Below, one piece after another: positions 59,284-64,000 of a stretch of 64,000 nucleotides of DNA (positions within the stretch are counted from its first letter, which is position 1; every line of letters begins with the position of its first letter). The position numbers and the translations under genes were made by a program. Origin of the DNA: Adiantum capillus-veneris (lineage: Eukaryota; Streptophyta; Polypodiopsida; Polypodiales; Pteridaceae). Below the pieces are notes generated by a model. It searched no databases. It was not told the origin of the DNA and saw only the letters and a program-made list of their open reading frames with translations. The stretch spans positions 37,236,969 through 37,300,968 of the forward strand of contig CM043942.1 of NCBI GenBank assembly GCA_014529385.2. Direction: 5' to 3'.

Positions 59284-59818
59284 ATAAGTGAGTCCATTGC
59301 CAAGCCAACGGCACCTATTGATCAAGAAAAGCTTATCGACGACTTGGTCAAGAGGTTGATTCCTCTTGTAAGGTCTGATTCAAGAGGGCCGAAGTGGTGT
59401 GAAATTGACAGAAAATGAACGAACCATACGGAGGAAGAGTGCTATTATAGCAAGGAAAATGCTAGGGAGAGGTATGTACAACCTGTTCCAGAAGCACCTA
59501 CTCCACCTAGATACATTACGGGGAATGCGCCAAGACCAGTAGGAGTTTTAAGGCCACAGCTTGTCTTAGGACAACAACCTCCGCTGCCAGGTGCTAGAAT
59601 GCAGGTAGACATGAGATACATGCCAATGATGGAAGCATCAAATAAACCAACGCCAGTACCAGCTACAATGTGGTATAGCAACCAAAGTGAGTACTACCCT
59701 TCAGAGCAACAAAATGTGAGAGAAACACATGGAGTTGTGAGGCCGGTATAACCTCCACCTCTTGGGTTTCAGTCGAAAGAAAGAAGGTATGAAATGGACG
59801 AAAGGACATTGAGATTCA
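59284..59818 (+). pseudogene. A3 gag linker
   Basis: Pro-rich linker in one frame (RYITGNAPRPVGVLRPQLVL, QQPPLPGARMQVDMRYM) matching QPPLPGARPIGVRY of A2, ending in RRYEMDERTLRFIAN. It leads to the zinc knuckles after a frameshift near 59820. Confidence 0.65.
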
Positions 59819-61804
59819 TTGCAAATAGTAGCTTATCTTGCTTATAGCCAAGAGGAAATGCTAAAAGAATCTCCTCAACCAGAGACAGATTGTCACAAAA
59901 GTCGTGACAACCACTTGGTCAAACAATGTCCTCATACGGAGATCACTGAAGTAAATACCTATTGTCTTGAGTGTGGCATCACTCACTTGATCCCCGATTG
60001 CCCGAAAAACCCAAACCAAATCAGGAAAATCACGACAAATGTATTAGGGATTGTTCAGCTACCTAGTAGCTCAGAAAAAGAAAATGTCGTACTAGTTCAA
60101 GTGGTTACGAGAGCACAAGCTCAAAAGAAAGCTAATGAGAATCCAGAGACAAAGAACACGGAAAGTGACACGAGTCCAAAGACAGATGATGGACCAAAGA
60201 CAGACGCACCTAGTCAAAAAACCAAGAGCAAACGAAATAGTTGGAAAGCTAGAAAGACTAGGATGAAATCACGCAGGGAGCGAGAGCAAAAATCCCTAGT
60301 TGAGAAGCTTACCGAAGCTGAGGAGAATATAAAACAACATGAGGAAAATGAGGCACCTTCTCTTACACAGATGGTTAAACCTCTAGAAGAACCATCCATG
60401 GATGAGCAACCGAGAAGTGCTAGTTCAGGAGGATCTGTGTTGGCAGAGAAGGTTCATGAGACATTAGATGCCCTCTTGAAAGCCTATGATGTGAGGCTCA
60501 AAAACAACCAAACCCAAGAACACAGGTGGATGACATATCCCTATGCGGAACTAGAAAAGCAAAGGTTTGAAATGTGCCAGAAAATGATTCAAACAGCCCA
60601 AGCTTTACTAGAACCACCAGTTGCAAAACCTGAGGATGTGATCCATGTCATGCCTACACAAGTAATCCCACCAAACCAGGAACTAAAAGAGCCAGATTCT
60701 AGTCATGAGCATAGACCAAACCTCAAAGACCCAGCATTAGAACCAAGGATAGTACTGAATACCACGGATAACTCTTCCGAGGGATTTCACCAAGCTATAC
60801 CTGAGGATTGTAAAGAGATAGATGGTCTTGAAGAATTATGGAAACAAGTCAAAGAGGCCAATGAAGCCGATGACCTAAGAAGACGAGTAGACAAGACTGG
60901 TGATGAACGAGGAGTGTTTCTACCACCAATAGAGGAATTTGAGACTGGATCTCAAATGAATCTTTACGTGCGATCATATTGGGACGACAAAGGATTTGTA
61001 CAATCTATGGATAGTCAACCCCATTCGCTAAGAACACTACCGTCCTACATGGGACAGTACAAGACCAAGTCAGATGTGGTTGCAGTCCCATCACAGAGAC
61101 TGTCTCCCAACAAGGCCATCGATTCAAAGGGGCTAGTAGATATTCTATCTACCCCAGTCACCTGTACAATAATGTTAGCCGAGTTGCTCAGAATAAGACC
61201 AAACATGTGGGCTAATGTGGGTAAATGTCTAGAGAAATTTGGTGTAAAAACCCCAATGACTCAAATCGAGGAAGGCATCAAAGAGCTTGACATGCCTCAA
61301 CTAAATACTAGGCCAGTGCCATTAAACAAGGTAGGCGAGTATTACGAGGGAGAAGATGGAAACACCACCCTTCCTGTGGAATTCAATGATGTAAAAACCA
61401 TGGCAATCCTTGACAGTGGAGCTGGTGTGTCCATTGCAACCAAAGAGGTTTGGAAAAAATGGGGAAAACATGCCTTGATATCCACACGAATGACCCTGCA
61501 ACTTGCAGACGGACACAAGGAAAAGCCCCTAGGACTGCTAGAAAAAGTACTTGTTACTTCTTGTCGCATTGAATATGAACACACTTTTGCTGTTGTTGAC
61601 TTTGGCAAGAAGAACAACGATGACATCATTATGGGAAGACCATTCATGCGAGAATTGAAAATGGTCCAAGATTGGGCTTATGACCATATATACCTGAGAC
61701 ATATGGAAACCATAACAAAGATAAACTTGAGGGACCATAGCTATAGGGATGTGACGAGAACACCGTTTGAGGAGTTTGATTCCGCCACATTAGCAGGATC
61801 ATAA
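59819..61804 (+). CDS. A3 gag C-terminus and aspartic protease (661 aa ORF)
   Basis: Two zinc-knuckle modules near residues 23-62: CHKSRDNHLVKQCP (second Cys is Ser) and CLECGITHLIPDCP (CX2CX3HX4C). A basic, nuclear-signal-like stretch SKRNSWKARKTRMKSRRERE follows, then a coiled segment, ASSGGSVLAEKVHETLDALL, NQTQEHRWMTYPYAELEKQR and LRTLPSYMGQYKTKSD. The protease lies near residues 525-640: AILDSGAGVSIATKEVWKKW (catalytic Asp about residue 532), YEHTFAVVDFGKKNN and IIMGRPFMRELKMVQDWAYD. The longest open family-A frame in the window. The first codon is an arbitrary ORF boundary: the native protein is gag-fused from further upstream. Confidence 0.85.
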   Translation: MQIVAYLAYSQEEMLKESPQPETDCHKSRDNHLVKQCPHTEITEVNTYCLECGITHLIPDCPKNPNQIRKITTNVLGIVQLPSSSEKENVVLVQVVTRAQAQKKANENPETKNTESDTSPKTDDGPKTDAPSQKTKSKRNSWKARKTRMKSRREREQKSLVEKLTEAEENIKQHEENEAPSLTQMVKPLEEPSMDEQPRSASSGGSVLAEKVHETLDALLKAYDVRLKNNQTQEHRWMTYPYAELEKQRFEMCQKMIQTAQALLEPPVAKPEDVIHVMPTQVIPPNQELKEPDSSHEHRPNLKDPALEPRIVLNTTDNSSEGFHQAIPEDCKEIDGLEELWKQVKEANEADDLRRRVDKTGDERGVFLPPIEEFETGSQMNLYVRSYWDDKGFVQSMDSQPHSLRTLPSYMGQYKTKSDVVAVPSQRLSPNKAIDSKGLVDILSTPVTCTIMLAELLRIRPNMWANVGKCLEKFGVKTPMTQIEEGIKELDMPQLNTRPVPLNKVGEYYEGEDGNTTLPVEFNDVKTMAILDSGAGVSIATKEVWKKWGKHALISTRMTLQLADGHKEKPLGLLEKVLVTSCRIEYEHTFAVVDFGKKNNDDIIMGRPFMRELKMVQDWAYDHIYLRHMETITKINLRDHSYRDVTRTPFEEFDSATLAGS

Positions 61805-61840
61805 CTTCCAGCTTGGTTAGGTAAGCCTAAAGAACTGTGG

Positions 61841-62515
61841 ATGTGTGGAGCTTCACAATGTGGTAGCTTCAAACATGAGGAATGTATCCTAGAGCGGGTT
61901 ATAGAGGATAGGGACTATATCCCAGAACCATTTCCTGAAGAAGAGTTAGAGCCTTTTGGATGGGAACACATCTTGGCTACTCTGGACGTGTGCGCCGTGG
62001 AGGATGCTCCCACAACAAAGTTTTGTGATGAAAATGGCTATGATGTCGTTCCTTATTTTGCAGTGAGTGTAATCCAGGAAAACGAAGAGATCCAGACATC
62101 AACAAGCTCTCGAAATAAGGAGCAAACAAAGAAATGTGGAGAATCAAAAGATGAAGAAGACGACGAGTTCTATGACTCCATAGAACACTTCGAGCTTCAA
62201 GAAGATCAACGACCAGGGAATCAATGTCATCGCTACACGAATAAAGTGCATCAAAAGTGGATTCCAAAGTCCTCAGTGAAGACACAGCCACCACAAGCAT
62301 CCTCATACATGGCTCCTAATCAGGATGCAAAGACTCAGCTAGGAGGAATACGACCAGAGAAACGAGCTAACAATCCTCTAATCAATGGGCTAGAAAAGTC
62401 CTCTAAGAAACTACCACCCACGAGCAAACAGACAGTAACTTTCCACTACCCGCCAAAAAATCAAGGGAAAGTACAAGAAGTCAACCTTGCTGAGGATAGT
62501 AGCGATAGTGATTAA
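61841..62515 (+). CDS. A3 post-protease ORF (224 aa), acidic
   Basis: Follows the protease after one stop and 36 bases; the stretch before the ATG (LGKPKELW) continues the family-A sequence, so it was once part of the polyprotein. Starts MCGASQCGSFKHEECILERV, then PFPEEELEPFGWEHILATLD, a Glu/Asp-rich region and a Ser/Asp end (EDSSDSD). A related stretch exists in A2. In Ty3 elements RT normally follows protease; here an RT-less, disordered tail stands in its place. Function unknown. Confidence 0.6.
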   Translation: MCGASQCGSFKHEECILERVIEDRDYIPEPFPEEELEPFGWEHILATLDVCAVEDAPTTKFCDENGYDVVPYFAVSVIQENEEIQTSTSSRNKEQTKKCGESKDEEDDEFYDSIEHFELQEDQRPGNQCHRYTNKVHQKWIPKSSVKTQPPQASSYMAPNQDAKTQLGGIRPEKRANNPLINGLEKSSKKLPPTSKQTVTFHYPPKNQGKVQEVNLAEDSSDSD

Positions 62516-63117
62516 TCTTACGACATCCCCTATCATCAACTCAGGCCATCACTATCACCAACCCCTTCAGCAACAACCATGACAGGTCAAAAGAACAGGA
62601 CAACAAGCCAAAGCCACAAAGCTCAACAAATCTGGATACCAAAAAGCCAAATCGGCCAAAAATAGATATGGATCAAGAAGACAAAGATCTCTAATGACAA
62701 ATCACAAGATCCAATACCAAAACAAAAACAAGGAAAGCGTGCACGAACGGGCAAGAATATCACAAAGTCACAAGCTTTCACAACTCAGATTTGGGCTCCA
62801 AAGAAGTTGATTCAAGCACAAAAAAGTCAGGAATTCATTTGGATTCCAAAACAACCACAGTATCAACTTTCAAAGCCTAAATCCCGTCCCCAACCAAGCG
62901 TACAAGGACTGAAGCAAAGACCACTGTCGACTCACACAACAAAAAGGTGGATCCCAAAGAAGTCCCTTCAAACACAAACGAAGCAGGGGCAAGTATGAGT
63001 TCCCAAACGAGCGGCAGCAACAAAACAGCCAATAATCGCAAAGAAATGGGCCCCAAAGAAGAACAACAAAACTACTGTCAGTGCATCGCCGCTTGAATTC
63101 TTAAAATTCTTCCTACG
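62516..63117 (+). pseudogene. A3 W-I-P-K repeat region
   Basis: A Lys/Gln/Ser/Thr-rich stretch, mostly one frame with a few stops, carrying the short motif W-(I/A)-P-K at least six times: KWIPKSS (just upstream), IWIPKSQ, IWAPKKL, FIWIPKQP, RWIPKKS, KWAPKKN. Spacing is about 20-35 residues. Such regular Trp-Pro-Lys motifs suggest a linear binding motif for a partner; no enzyme domain. Confidence 0.5.
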
Positions 63118-64000
63118 ATTACAGTACAATTAGAAGAGAGCAAGTTGCTTCAATCAAGCAACGATACAGGAGCTTCAAAGACCATTACATTGCTTAGAAT
63201 AGGAAGCCTCGCCAACAAATGCCAATAAGCAAATTGCTTATACCCACATCTTGCACAACATAAATCGTTTCCATGCATTGACTGTGTATGCATAATAGGG
63301 CTACATTACAAGGACTGCATAGGCACAACTTTTAATTTCCCAAGCACAACACATACCCTTTGCGATACCCTGTTGTAAAGGATGACTCCAAATAGGAAGG
63401 GGGGAGGCATTCTGAATGCGGACCTAACATTATGACTATTAGAGGGCAATGTTTTGTGAGATGCATTGAATTTTTGCGTTTTATTGTGATAATTTTTTGA
63501 CGAAATTTAGAGTATATGCCCTCATAGTAGTGTTATAGAGGAGTATGGGGACAAAATCCATATATGAGCCCCTAGGGACATGTGTATAGTGCACATAGCA
63601 TTTAGATTTCTATTTGAATGATTTTTCTTTTGTTGAGTTGTTTTAAGATTTTCTTTGTTTATTATTAAGAAAAAATTAAAAAATCCATAATCCACATGAA
63701 GAAAAGACTGACGAGAGGCCTGAGCACTACAAAGAGAAGAAGGTGCAGGAAAATGATGAAACTTCAATAGCCGAAGAACTTGTCACAAAGCAGTGTCAAT
63801 ATGCAACCGACAAGTCATACAAGTCAGAGTCGAGTAGCGAAGCCACAAAATGAGTGAGGTGTTAGTCCCAAAGCTTCAAGTAATATTCTCTGTGGTCTAA
63901 GCATCTTAGCTATTCTAGGTACTGCTCAAGCTGGAAGAGTTGAGCATATTTACGTTGTGTCGCTCATGCTGGTATAGGTGAGCAAAAGAGTCGAAGTCTA
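63118..64000 (+). other. A3 non-coding 3' region with a polypurine-like tract
   Basis: No ORF. AGGAAGGGGGGAGG at 63394-63407 resembles a polypurine tract (compare GGTGAGGAGGGGGG before the A1b LTR), but what follows (CATTCTGAATGCGG) does not match the A3 LTR start, so it may be internal or a decoy. The rest is AT-rich with nothing recognised. Confidence 0.45.

Larger units (their letters stand above)
54210..64000 (+). mobile_element. A3: Ty3/gypsy-type family-A element, 3' end outside window
   Basis: Plus-strand order: 5' LTR, tRNA-Asp primer site, 3-kb palindromic leader, gag N-terminal part, Retrotrans_gag, zinc knuckles, protease, acidic tail ORF, a region of W-I-P-K repeats, then non-coding DNA. 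No RT, RNase H or integrase up to the window end. It is inserted into A4, the best preserved family-A copy here. Confidence 0.82.

Noticed and set aside
63394-63407. Polypurine tract marking the A3 3' LTR
   Set aside because: The sequence after it does not match the A3 LTR start at 54210, so the border is not supported.

Overview
The window is plant nuclear DNA from a large, transposon-packed genome. The evidence is plant-type retrotransposon primer sites (initiator tRNA-Met and tRNA-Asp), a chromodomain-bearing Ty3/gypsy element, a Helitron, plant-like introns with CTAAC branch points, and very long (CT)n arrays. A fern or another seed-free vascular plant is my guess, with low confidence. 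I find no intact host gene, tRNA or rRNA.

Layout. 1-6691 is a minus-strand Ty3-type element (called A1). It is inserted into the 3' half of a plus-strand sibling (A1b, to 10016). In this pair gag is joined to a long coiled-coil protein (called X) where protease/polymerase would be expected. 10017-15524 holds microsatellites, a 53-base G run and a decayed multi-exon gene with a methyltransferase-like motif. 15525-17953 is a complete small LTR element without coding capacity, flanked by an ATATA duplication. 18331-19133 is an integrase remnant, 19134-21000 an LTR end, primer site and leader (A6), and 21423-21916 three related hairpins. 22240-25504 is a decayed Ty3/gypsy pol (A5). 26411-28120 is an NLR-like pseudogene. 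28121-32983 is a Helitron Rep/helicase region, followed on the same strand by a GIY-YIG nuclease gene (33250-34439) and an unrecognised ORF. 35416-44717 is another family-A element (A2), which carries a 1.4-kb terminal-inverted-repeat transposon. A2 abuts a fourth copy (A4), which is split by a chromovirus (B1, 45311-53110) and cut by A3 (54210 to the window end).

How the parts relate. A1, A2, A3 and A4 are one Ty3/gypsy family: tRNA-Asp primer site where visible, an unusual N-terminal gag domain, Retrotrans_gag, paired zinc knuckles, and an aspartic protease in A2, A3 and A4. A6 has only the LTR end, primer site and leader. The nesting is legible at base level: removing B1 plus one GAAGA copy, or the inverted-repeat transposon plus one TTAA copy, rejoins the interrupted reading frame.

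The most striking signal is in the untranslated leaders of A1, A2, A3 and A6. Each is built of roughly 285-bp diverged repeats carrying a near-perfect 20-22 bp palindrome. The palindrome is uniform within an element, different between elements, and centred on CGCG. A1 and A3 also carry a half-site of their own palindrome in their LTR.
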